NCBI GenBank assembly: GCA_021397835.1
Contig: JAJFZO010000094.1
Span: 3,574,501 to 3,638,500 of the forward strand
DNA: 64,000 nucleotides
Origin: Moringa oleifera
Lineage: Eukaryota > Streptophyta > Magnoliopsida > Brassicales > Moringaceae
Direction: 5' to 3'
Under the pieces are notes generated by a model. The model was not told where the DNA came from and searched no databases. It saw only the letters and a program-made list of their open reading frames with translations. The position numbers and the translations under genes are program-made. Of the stretch, positions 49,285 through 61,100 are shown in pieces; position 1 is the stretch's first letter, and the number at the start of each line of letters is the position of its first letter.

Positions 49285-49855
49285 AGTGGAGTTTTAGTGG
49301 GGTGTCCTGAATTAAATGGACTCAAATGTCTTCTCCATGGAGTTTTGGCTTATTTTCTTGTTGAATTATAATGGGTTTTTCTTGTTTAATGGGGTCATCT
49401 AAAATTGAAGGAATGTCCAATCTAATTCTTTTATAACATTTGGATAATTGTAATGGGTTTTTCTTGACTCATTAACTTCTGTTGATTCTCTCGATCTCCA
49501 ATTCCTTGAAACTGCAATTCTTATTGTTCCTTCTTCTGTTTTGTAACTGGACAAAACCTGGTGGGCAGGATACGACAAAGAGGATATAAAGGTGCAGGTC
49601 AAAGAAGGCAACATCCTGCACATAAAGGGGGAAGGTATAAAAGAGGAGAGTCCTGAGAAGGAGACTGTTTGGCATGTAGCAGAGAGAGGTACAGGAAGAG
49701 GAAAATTTTCTCGGCAGATTGAATTGCCTGAGAATGTAAAGGTAGATCAGATTAAGGCCCACGTCGAAAATGGACTCCTCACGATTGTTGTCCCAAAAGA
49801 CGTATCCTCAAAGCCATCTAAAGTGCGAAACATCAACATCACTAGCAAGCTTTGA
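49031..49855 (+). CDS. Peroxisomal small heat-shock protein (HSP15.7-like)
   Basis: ATP-independent holdase chaperone of the alpha-crystallin/HSP20 family. Exons 49031-49169 and 49569-49855 total 426 nt, that is 141 residues plus TGA. The intron sits in the codon of VPG, early in the alpha-crystallin domain. Domain signatures: SAHIFKVNVPGYDKEDIKVQ, FSRQIELPENV, and the closing HVENGLLTIVVPK. The C-terminal extension has INI, an I-x-I motif for oligomer contacts. The last three residues are SKL, a canonical type 1 peroxisome targeting signal, so import into the peroxisome matrix is expected. This matches the Arabidopsis peroxisomal 15.7-kDa HSP (At5g37670 from memory). Heat-shock elements upstream and an AATAAA downstream support a complete gene. 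Confidence 0.95.
49247..49282. repeat. (CT)18 microsatellite in small HSP intron
   Basis: Eighteen CT units inside the single intron, about 75 bp after the splice donor. Confidence 0.95.
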
Positions 49856-49950
49856 AGCTCTGACAAGCATCTTCAATGGTGGATGGAAGTCCTCTGAGAA
49901 TAATAGGAGATGGGATGGGAGGGAGCCTTGCATGTTGTGTAAAGTCTTGC

Positions 49951-49956
49951 AATAAA
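49951..49956 (+). terminator. Polyadenylation signal of the small HSP gene
   Basis: AATAAA 96 nt after the stop codon, a typical position for a near-upstream poly(A) element in plants. Confidence 0.5.
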
Positions 49957-51845
49957 ATATTAAAATCGACTTCCCCACACATACCATTTTTTTTAGCTTC
50001 CTCTGTCACTATAAATATTTATTTATTTTTATGATTTGATAACTAAAAACTCTGATACTGTATAAATATTTATTCCAGAAAGTAAGTGTCAATGAGAAAG
50101 ATGTTCATGTTAGGTTAGTCATATAGACATGATTGGAAGGTTTTTCAAAAATTATCTGGTTGTTAAAAAAGTTATTTAAAATTTTAAAATTTATTTGTTA
50201 AACAAAGTTTAATTTTAAATTTTTTTTAATTAAATTTAAATTTATTAAATTAAATTTTATAAAAATTAAAAATATTGAAGAAAAAAAATGTTTATATCGG
50301 GTTTAAATTTTAATTTTTTGCATGAAATTCTTTTTACATATTATTACAAAAAAAATAAAAATTTTAAATTTCAAAATATTTTTAAAATAATGTATATTAT
50401 TAAAAATTAAAAATTAAGAAATATTTAAAATTTATTTGAATAATTTTTAAATATTATTAAAAGTTTCAATTATTTTTACTAAAATTAATTTGGATAAAAT
50501 TAGTAGATGAAGATGTTTGGAAATGTTTTAAAAATTAAAATTTAGTTAAGAAGAGAATATAAATTTCAAATTTTGAAATAATATTTATTAAAAAAATGAG
50601 CAAATCTGTTTGAATAACTTTGATATTATATAAATTATTGACTTTGCATTTTATATTTTACAGGGTAAACTGTTTAATTATTTCTGTCCGTGTAATATGC
50701 TTTTGGTGGTTTTTTTTTTGGTGGGTAGACAGCCTCAAATGTTTATATGTAAGTTAGCTAGCTGAAGTCAGTTAATGCCATCACGTTTTATGTATAAGTC
50801 AAGGGAGATTCTTTTGCATATTAACATTTAAATTATTAAAATATTATTTTATTTTATTGAAAAATAATATTAACTTAAATAAAAAATATATATGTATTTA
50901 ATATTATAAAAATTATTTTAATATGTACAGGCATTCAATATCAAAATAACATTATGATCCCAAGCATCATATCAATGGTTGTAAACACAATTATTAAGAA
51001 CTAAACCATAAGGCAGGAGCTTAAAGCCGATAAAATATGCCTTTAATTAGCAGCTAGATATTGTAGTAAGGCACCTTTTGGTGTGTGGTCCATTTATAAG
51101 TTTGGTTGACAAACTCGTCACTTAATGAGCCTATCAAAATGCACAATTTATCTTTCACCTAAATCCAATTTGATTTCTTTTCCTTAAAGTTCCAATTTCC
51201 AGAGTTTGGATCTGTACTTTGCTATCTCCAAATCAGGGTAAGATGGACTACTTTCACTTGTTAAGCAAATCTAGACAAAAGGGTCGATGTTGCTTACGGG
51301 TCTCTTTTCATTTATGTTGGGTGAAATTTTAGTTATAAATATACCAAAAAAGGGTATCGTTTACCATCCACAATCACTTTTTTTCCCCCTCATTTGATAA
51401 GTTGGAGACCCTTAAGAAGCTTTAAAGTTATAAAAGCTTTTAATTTTTTTGAAAAAATTCAAATTGTCCCGTAATTAGGAGCTAGGTATATGTTATACGC
51501 TACTTTTTAAGATTAAAAAAAGAACGTTGTGCTCATTTCCGCAGCACAAAATTGTATCATCAATTGAACTCAAATAATTTGAGGACATAGCATACTTTGT
51601 CACATTTTTTGAAAGGACCAAACTTATATGTATAATTTTACTAAATGGGTATTAAGTTAACTTATTAAAATTAATTATAATATGTTTTGTTAAAAATGAA
51701 AAATCTATGAGACGAACCACATAAGTGCATATTGTGTGGTTCATCTTTCCTTTTCTTTATATTCTTCAACCAAATAAAAGCAAAAACTATCCATTATTTT
51801 CTTGCAGTTTTTCTCTTTGCAAGTAACCCAAACAAGAAAAAACAC

Positions 51846-51944
51846 ATGAAATCATGGAACACCCTCTTGTTGTTTGTCCTTCTCTTTTTCTTCCTAACAT
51901 TTCCTTCCCTTTCTTGGCTCCCAAACACCAAGATAAGGTTCTAA
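51846..51944 (+). CDS. Possible small secreted peptide
   Basis: A 32-codon frame from ATG at 51846 to TAA. It reads as a signal peptide: polar MKSWNT, a hydrophobic run LLLFVLLFFFLTF, then PSLSWLPNTKIRF. The hydrophobic residues come partly from CTT/TTT-rich DNA, so chance is quite possible. The signal could also be a first exon if the GT at 51938 were used as a donor, but no downstream exon was recognised. Confidence 0.15.
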   Translation: MKSWNTLLLFVLLFFFLTFPSLSWLPNTKIRF

Positions 51945-53959
51945 GTTTCTTCTAATAGAACATGAAGATAGGGCTAAATCTGCAAGTCACGCATTCCCAG
52001 CATGTTTGATGTTTTTTGTTCAACAGCAAAGCTATCTAATCCCCAACTCATTTTTATGTATATCTTTATCACTGCCACTTGGATTGCCTTTTGATTGGAA
52101 TAGGCGAATTTGTCATGTGGGGACCACGATGGGTCCCATTCTGCCTGTGACATTTGTGTGGACGTTGGGGAAAACGACGGGGAAGATAAGTGAGGCTGAA
52201 TATTCATCATTCCCTCTTTCATTCCTAATTGCTTCAGTTGACTGAAAAAAATATTCGTAATTAATAAACATTAGTGTGAATATAAAAAATTAATTTAATT
52301 TAATTTTATCTAAAAATTATTAATTTAATATAAATTAAATTTTTAGTTTTATAAATTATAAAAAATTAAAAATATTTTCATAATTAAACTATTTAAAAAA
52401 TAATTCAAATGAATTTAACCTTTTATTTTGAATTAATAACTTCAATTTAAATAATTTCAAACTCACAAGTTATTCTTGTAAAATTTTTAAATTTTTTATA
52501 GTGTAATTTTTTAAAAAAATATTTTAGGATTAAAAAATTTTAATTTCTAATTTTGATTGTTTTAATTTTTTATTTAAAATTTTAAGTTAAATTTTGTTAT
52601 ATAATATTTTTAATTTTTGAATAAAATTTAAATTTAAATTAAATTAAAAATTAAATTAAATTTATTAAAAAGCAGGTATAATTCAAATTTTTATGTATAC
52701 TCTTAACATTAATTTCTTAAATGGATTTTGTTGGGTCATGAAGTGTACGTAAAATTCATATATAAGTATTGGAGTAATATGAAATTAATTTATTGAAATA
52801 TTATAAATAATATTTATAATATAAGATTTAGTTTTTAAATTCACATTAATTTAACAAAATTCACTAATTAATTAAAATTTTAATTTATTTCATATTCACA
52901 CTTGGGTTAAAAGTAAGTAAACCTATAAATAACTCAAAATCAAAATAATATTATTATCTTTGGATACAAAACCTTGTATCACAGTATACAATAATTTGTA
53001 CAACTTATGAATTTTTTTAAATTATTTTTTACAATGGGTTACAAATATATACAAAAAATTGTATGTAGATAAAATGTACTTGTGGAATAATGTATTTATT
53101 TGTGAGATTAACAACAAGAAATCGGGCAGGCCATTAAAATTCAGAGTATCAATGTCATGGATTAGGTTGTCAATTAAATGATTTCTTCAAGAAATTGATT
53201 TGCAGTTGATGTGCTTTGTTAGCTTTAATTAACCAACAATTTTAATTTAAGAAATGCATATTTTGGGTTTTTTTTCACATAAAAAAATTATTAATAATAC
53301 ATGCAAGTTTTTTTAAAAAAATTTAACAAGAGTAGATCAATAAATGTTGGTACCATGTGTTTCAATTAGCACCAATTAGTGGTACTCTGGGTTGCTCTAA
53401 TTATTGTAAAAGGATAGATAAACAAACGTAAAAATGAATTGATGGTTAAGTTAGTCAAATATTTCTATAAATGAAGATGATACGTATGTAGAAATAATAA
53501 GATAATTAGTGAAAAAAAATTCTTTGATTCTTTCGTCCATCATGCAATATATAAGAAATGGTTTAATTTGATTTGGATGTTTAGAATATAAAAAATATGT
53601 TTTATTCAAATTTAATTTCTACTTTCAATAAATTGTATTTTAATTTATAATTTTTGAAATTTTAAGTAATATGATAATTAAATAACAAATTTCAGATAAA
53701 TATCGAAATAAATTTTGAATTATTACATTTTCTAATTAAAAATTTATAAATTTTTAGATCAATTTTATATATTAATGATACTATTACTTATTAATTTTTT
53801 GATAAAAATATTTAAATTTTATATAATAAATTTTATTTTAAATTTTATAAAAATACAAAAAAATTTAAACTACAATTAGTTAACCATTTCAAATGTTTTG
53901 AATATTGACAAAATGTATTTTTTAAACTTCAACATGAATATAGGTCTAGTAAAATCATA

Positions 53960-54230
53960 ATATTTACTTTATGTTGTCAATTAAATTTTTATATTTTAAA
54001 ATTAACAAATTAAATTTTAATATATTAATTTAAAATAAATTAAATAATTTATTTGAATAATTTTTAAGATATCAACAACGAAAAATATATTTAATTTTTT
54101 ATAATTATATTTGAATAAAAGTTTAATTTAAATTAAATTGATATATTAAAATTTAGTTAATTATTTTTAAATAAAAAGTTTGATTATTAATATGAAATAA
54201 ATATTAATATTTTATAAAATTTTTACTCAT
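53960..54230. repeat. AT-rich repeat shared with 61450-61960
   Basis: 54184-54227 and 61917-61960 align over 44 bp with about six mismatches (both end ATTTTTACT or ATTTTACT). Upstream pieces (TTGTCAATTAAATTTTTATA here, TTATCAATTAAACTTTTATA at about 61484) also correspond in the same order, supporting common origin. Confidence 0.45.
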
Positions 54231-55491
54231 CTTATGCAGTAAAAAATTAAAAATTTCATAGAATTATTTTGAAATTAAAAGTATTTTAAAATTTTTTGTA
54301 ACTATGGTTTCAACATTTATTTATAACTCTTGTAAATTTTAAATTAAAGTTTATTGTAAAATATTAATTAACATATTTTTAAATTTTAATTTATTTAATT
54401 TAATCTGAAAATTTATAGATATAATTGATATAAAAAATTTAAGAATACAAATAATATAAAATTTATTTTAATATTATCTGATTTTTTAATTTGAAAGAAA
54501 CATATTAACTGAAGCCTAAATTTGAAATAAAAGGAAAGACATCCGTTTAGAATTGGAAAGCGAAAACGTACATAGAAATAAAAATGGCGGGGACAGGGGA
54601 GGCTAGAGGGACCCACTGACAAATATAGCCGTCGAGGGTGCAATATAGGGACATGTAGTTCCCAGCTGTTGACACGTCACGTCGCCGATTTCTTGTCAGG
54701 AATAATGAATAAAAAAAAGCTATGGGTTTTCTGGTCCTCCTCCGGAGTATGTCCTCCCCCACAGCCACTTCCGGAATCTCTCCTCTCTGGTCCATCAATC
54801 ACGCTTCACATTGTACAGCCAGCCAAGGAGCTGCCTAAGCCTAATTAAAACAGTTGTCTCAAGCAAGAATCTTCAATTACCTCTAATTAATCCTGCCAAA
54901 ATGTCATTTATGCCCTCTAATCTCTTTCTTTTTAATTTTTTATTCGAAAATTGTTTTTTATATTATAATATCCTACGAGACAGATGATTAAAAAAAACAC
55001 ATAACATATTGAAGATTTTATTCTTCCAATTGATAATTAGTAACTTATAAGGAAAAACTTAATTTTTAAGGAAAATTGGTGCAATATGAAATAAATACTT
55101 TTTTGGGGGACATAGTGAAAGCTATCTTAATTATTAAGATTTTATTTTTCATATTTTTGGAATTAAATGTAATCTTCATAAAGAAGAAAATAAAAGCTCC
55201 AATTACATAATCCAACCATTATGGACCCAATTAAGAAAAAATAAAAACTGTGTTAGTGTGGGGCAGCATCTCTGTGTAAACTCAAGAAGCCATTGGATTA
55301 GTCTAATCTGTGGGATCCATTTTGAGACTTCATACCAGTTCTTCAAACGCGGGAGTGCACTTCCTTAGTTTGAATGCCAAAGCACTGTATCATTCCTCCC
55401 TACATAAAGGTCCAGACACACCTAGCCAAGTCATCCGGAGCTTCTCTGTTCCTGAAGGGTTTAATACACGACTGTAACCTCAACCTCTGTC

Positions 55492-55534
<43 letters not shown>
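55492..55534. repeat. CT-rich microsatellite in LRR kinase leader
   Basis: Nearly pure CT run with one G interruption, about 150 bp upstream of the ATG, so probably in the 5' untranslated region. CT-rich leaders are common in plants. Confidence 0.9.
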
Positions 55535-55535
<1 letters not shown>

Positions 55536-55680
55536 TTCTGGCCTCCCAATTGCTGCGGTCACAGGACGACAGGAGCCACAACGACAGCAGAAGAAGCTTC
55601 AAAGTTCAAGAATTCGCTAAAATCGATGTTATAAACGAAACACTGTCGTTGGGGAACAGAGAGCTTTTTCCTCACCAAAA

Positions 55681-58168
55681 ATGATGAAGCCAAAACCCAT
55701 ATCATTACAGGACCACGTTGTCGTTGCGACACTAGTCTGTCTCTTCTTTTTATCTTTCACTACGGTGGAGCCGGATCTAGCCTCAGACAGAGCAGCCCTG
55801 GTGGCTCTCCGTGCGGCGGTTGGTGGCCGGTCGCTTCTGTGGAACTTATCAGCCAGCCCATGCTCATGGGTAGGTGTGTACTGTACCCAAAACCGAGTCA
55901 CCATGTTGCGCCTGCCAGCGATGGGCCTCGTGGGCCAATTACCCCTCGCCATTGGTAACCTGACTCAGCTGCAGACCCTGTCTCTCCGTTTCAACGCGCT
56001 TTCTGGTCCGATTCCTCCCGACTTCGCCAAGCTCGCCGCCCTTCGCAATCTCTACTTGCACGGCAACAAGTTCTCTGGGGAAATTCCTGAGTTCTTGTAC
56101 TCTTTGCAGAATCTGATTAGGCTCAATCTTGCAAATAACAATTTTTCGGGTCCGATTTCTAGTAGTGTGAACAACCTGACCAGGTTGGCTACTTTATATC
56201 TTGAAGAGAATCAGCTGACAGGCACCATTCCTGATATTAAGTTGTCACTTCAGCAATTCAATGTATCATTTAATCGATTAAACGGGTCGATCCCAGAGAA
56301 GTTATCTGGTATGCCCAGAAGCGCTTTTGATGGAAATTCCCTTTGTGGGAAACCTTTAGTTTCTTGTGACGGCTCCGAGAATGAGAGCAAATTGTCTGGC
56401 GGAGCCATTGCAGGGATCGTCATTGGTTGCGTGGTCGGTTTCTTGTTGATTTTGCTGCTTCTAATCTTTTTTTGCAGAAGAAAGAGAAGTAAGACCGCTG
56501 AATCAATGAATGTCGCATCTGCCAGTACAATTCAAACTACAACTGAGATTCCCCGTGAAAAGGCAGCAAGAGAAATCGATGATAAGAGCAAAGGGTTTTC
56601 TGGGCCTGTTTCAGGGGGTGAAAAGAGTGGTGGGAACAAGGGTTTGGTGTTCTTTGGGAACGCTGTGCGGACCTTTGACTTAGATGAGTTATTGCGGGCT
56701 TCCGCGGAGGTGTTGGGGAAAGGGACCTTTGGGACAGCATACAAGGCCACTTTCGAGGCTGGACTGGTTGTGGCAGTGAAGAGACTGAAGGACGTGACTG
56801 TATCCGAGAAGGAATTCAGGGAGAAGATGGAGGTGGTGGGATCAATGAAACACGAGAATTTAGTCCCATTGAGGGCTTACTACTTTAGCAAGGACGAGAA
56901 ACTTCTCGTTTATGATTACATGCCCAGGGGAAGCTTTTCTGCACTTCTGCACGGTTAGAGAATTCCATGCTCAGCTTTTCCTTTCTTTCCACATTCCTCC
57001 TTTTTTTTACCATATTGATTGCTGGAGTCACTCTCTTTTGCTTCTTTCTTAATTTAATTTGGTACGGGCATCCTAACATGATGAAATTGTCTGGAAAAAG
57101 GATGACCAAGCAATCTATTTTTGCGTTGTTTATGTGATATTGCTGTTCATCATAATGAATTTATGGGGTCAATTTCAATACCTTTAGTGGGGTGATAAAT
57201 ATTAGCTTTAGGACTGAGTACCCATCTCGGGCCCTCATTGATCTTATCTAACCTTTAGGGTCAACATGAATCAAATTACCCAATCTAATTTCACAAGTTT
57301 CATTTTTCTTTTCTTTGTATGTAGTATTCTTTATGTTGTCATATCGATTATTTCAATTATATATGAGTCTCTTATACCTGTTATGTTAATCTTTTGGTGG
57401 ACTATGTTTGGAGACTGATAATGCCTCTTCAGGATGAATCTTTCTTGTCTTGTTATTTATGTAAACAATCAGACAGGAAGCTAAGATCCATAAGAACAGA
57501 CAAGAAGAAAAATTAGAGATGAGAAAGCCTTCCCATCATTCTGTTTCTTTGCATTTTACTCGCATGCAGGAAACAGGGGTGCTGGTAGGACTCCACTGAA
57601 TTGGGAAACCAGGGCTACTATTGCCCTTGGAGCTGCCAGAGCAATTACTTACATCCACTCCCAGGGCCCTGCAACATCACATGGAAACATCAAGTCCTCA
57701 AATATCCTCCTCTCTGAATCCTACGAAGCCCGAGTTTCTGACTTCTGTCTTGCACAACTTGTCAGCCCCTCCTCCACTCCCAACCGTATTGATGGCTACC
57801 GTGCCCCGGAGGTCACTGATGCTCGCAAAGTATCCCAGAAAGCTGATGTTTACAGCTTTGGTGTACTGCTTCTGGAGTTACTTACAGGGAAGTCACCCAC
57901 CCACGCCCAGTTGAATGAGGAAGGAGTAGACCTCCCTAGATGGGTTCAATCTGTGGTTGAGCAGGAGTGGACAGCTGAGGTGTTTGATCTCGAGCTTGTT
58001 CGGTACCAAACCGTTGAGGAGGACATGGTTCAGCTCTTACAACTCGCAATTAACTGCACAGCTCAATACCCAGACAAGCGACCTTCAATGGCTGAGGTCA
58101 TGAAACACATTGAGGAGCTCTGCCGATCTAGCTTACAGAAAGACAACTCTAGTCCATTGTCTGGATGA
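55681..58168 (+). CDS. LRR receptor-like pseudokinase, RKL1/RLK902 type
   Basis: Plasma-membrane LRR-III receptor-like protein. Exons 55681-56953 and 57570-58168 total 1872 nt, that is 623 residues plus TGA. Signal peptide about 1-35; cap region ending WVGVYC; about five leucine-rich repeats between residues 80 and 205 (for example LSLRFNALSGPIPPDF, LNLANNNFSGPIS); membrane segment about 240-268 (AIAGIVIGCVVGFLLILLLL). The kinase-like domain starts near 331 with DLDELLRASAEVLGKGTFG, and Lys367 is in VAVKRLKD. The catalytic HRD is replaced by His-Gly-Asn (462-464, HGNIKSSNILL), as is normal for this subfamily, and the DFG motif reads DFC (482-484). DGYRAPEV and DVYSFGVLLLELLTGKSP follow. Likely acts by scaffolding partners rather than by phosphotransfer. 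The paired ATGs at 55681 and 55684 make the exact start uncertain by one residue. Confidence 0.95.
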
Positions 58169-61100
58169 CTAGTCTTTCCAGCCAGGCCGACTCAATTGAG
58201 GTGCACTTCCATCTTTAGTAAAAGGACTGAAAAGGGTTGGGAATCTTTCATTCTTCTCTCATGTTATTCTTGATTACTTTTGTGCCTTTGTTGTTTGTTT
58301 ATTCTTGGGCATATGCCCTGTTAAAAAACCAGTGATCCTTTGTTATTCTTTTTCCTCATATTTTTTTCTCCTCTTTACATATGTTCATAGCTACACTTTT
58401 CTTTTCCCTGTGAATTTGCTTTTCAGAATTTCAGATTGTTTGTGATCAGAAGAGTCAATATTATTATTAAGTCTGAATAACTTCTGATTGTAGATGATGA
58501 TATATATGGCAATACCTTGTCTTTTGCTCTTCAATTTCGCCTTTGCCCTTGATCTTAATTCTCTAATTGAGGTTCATTAAGATGTTATTAATCATTTTCA
58601 TGGTTTTAATATCGTATATTAATCATATTTAATCTTTATAAATTTCAGTAATTATATTGCTTTGGCTTGTGGTGCAACCTTGGTTGGTCAAAACCGAGTT
58701 ATTAGTAGCTTGATAATATAACTATTTCTATGCTTTTGCTTGTGGCATAAATTTGATTAGTTGAAACTAAGCTGTTAGTTACTTTCAAAATGCAGGACCA
58801 TTTGAGTATTATGTTTCATAACAATGTTAAGTACGTTAGGTAATGTATCGATTCTACCCAAAAAAATAAAAAAACTTTTGAAATCTTAGATCGGTGTGTC
58901 ATTTATTTGGTAAAAGTTTCACCGCTGAATTTGGTCAGATTCATGAAAATCGAAAATGAAACCAAAACAAATAAAAAAAAAAAGACAAAATCAGTGAGTA
59001 GGAAGGGGAGTTTGAATTTTTAATGTGCAAAAACAATATGCATGGATTGGTCTTGAGTAGGGTGTACATTAGATACTTCTTTCTTTTACTAAATTATATT
59101 TTATTATATCAATTTTTGAAAGTGAAATAAAAATAATTTATTTATTATTTAATATCTCATCAAATATCTGAATTATGAAGTATCATTTTTAAATAAGTAA
59201 GATCTTAAGCTGTAATAAAAATTTAGGAGGTTGAATTCTGAATTCAAGAGTCTTACCGTCAATGGGTATTAGAAAACCTTTTGACTTTATAAAATAAAAA
59301 ATTCTTCCATTCATTAAGCTTGTGTATTAAATTAAATGTCTAATTCATATTTCACTTTATCTACTAACTATAATAATCTTTTTTTCAAAAAAAAAAATTG
59401 ACAAAAAAATGTCAGAACATATTTAATCAGGATGTAGCAGGCATATCAGGATTTGCTTTTACATAAAATGTAATATTTAATATATAATATGTTTTTATAT
59501 AAGTTTGATATTGGCTGAGGAGATAATTTATCTGGTAAATAATATTAATTTTATAAGAATTTGTGTCACATTTATTACCTTCATTGTTGCAATATCAATT
59601 TTTTTAATAAAAAATCAAATTTATTATCAATGCTTGATCTCTAGGGATTCTTTTCACATGCTTAGCTCAATCAAATTAATTATTAATTATAATATAATCC
59701 GACCAAAATGACTTTCCTACAAGTTTCACTAATGTGTTAGCCATGATTTATTTATTTATTAGACTGACACCACCCTTGCTAAATCAAATCTTCACTAATA
59801 TATTAACATCAAAGCTGGCCATTTTTTTTAATAAAAAATATAGAAATGGTCTTCACAACATTAATTATGTATTAGATTCTTTGTAATTTAATAATAAATA
59901 AAATAATAAGATATTCTTATTGAACATGCAACCATGTTGGTTCTTTCCCTAATTACTTTTTCTCACAATGTTTCTTAGAATTAATAATTTACGTTCTCTC
60001 TTGTGTTTTATAATAAATGCCGAAATATATTAATTTTCAAAGGCCGGCCTTTATCGCAAAATCGAACCCATCATTTGTTAGGCCATTATATTTTATGAAT
60101 AAGGACCCGGCCCGTTATCTAAGTTTAGGCCGCAGCCCAAGACCCGAAAAGTAAACGAGATCCCTGATTTGTCGGCGCCCAAGAAGTAAGTAACAATTCA
60201 AATAACCGGGTCGGGCGTGGGATATGGGGGGCAGAGTCGGTAGGCTAGACTGGTAGGTTGGTGTTCTTCCAACAAACGCCGATTGCGAAAGGAACTGCGG
60301 TTGCTAGTTTTCCACGCGCTTCCGAAGAGGTGCAGAATTGAAACAAAAAGGCATACGTGTGGGTGACGCTGCAAAAGCAAACTGGTACCTGCTGGCGGGT
60401 GGGGACCATCAACAGACATCAGTGTCAGCCTTAAATAATTAGGCAGCGCGTGCGCTACCGGTTTCCTGAAAATAATAATTACAAAAAAGTGTTATATTTT
60501 ATAAAAAATCTGAATTGCTTTAAGAAAGTTTTTAATTTGTACGCAGCAGAGTCAAGCACGTAATTAGCACGTGCATATCATGGGTCAATAACTTATGGTG
60601 GAGATTGGAATCACTAAAGTTGCAGGAGGTGGATGGGACCTCTGTGTCTCTTGCTGGTAACTTAGGGCATATAACCAAAAGAAACTGCACCTTTTTTTTT
60701 TTTTTATTTTTTGTGATTGAATTTTGTGGACCAAACAACTGCTTTCTTGTCCGTATGTTTCTACAGTTGTTTTAGGCCCTGTTTGGCTAGCATCATAGAA
60801 AAATGAGAAAAGAGAAAAAGAGCCTGATGAAAAAAACTCTAGTGGTCCTAATATCTAAGGGACAAAAAATAAAAATAAGACATGAAAATCTTGACAAATT
60901 AAAAGGACTGCCTAGGAGCAAAATGAGAAATGAAAGCTGGGTTTTCAGTTTTGTAAATTTAATTTTAAGTTAAATATTATGAAAATTAAATTATTAAAAA
61001 TTTTAATTCAAATTATAAAGTATTTGTTGCTGTAATTAGATGTTAATTTAAACATCATCAAAACATTCAAAAATTAGAGACACTTAACTATGGAATTTTA

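Larger units (their letters stand above)
49957..55400. other. AT-rich spacer upstream of the LRR kinase
   Basis: Long AT-rich spacer. Blocks at 50150-50640, 52260-52680 and 53560-54480 resemble the dispersed AT-rich repeat. Less AT-rich patches are at 51040-51330, 51700-52250 (with a small ORF) and 54540-54840. No conventional gene was seen. Confidence 0.5.

Noticed and set aside
55629..55952. 107-codon minus-strand frame over the start of the LRR kinase
   Set aside because: Shadow of the signal peptide and LRR cap coding sequence.
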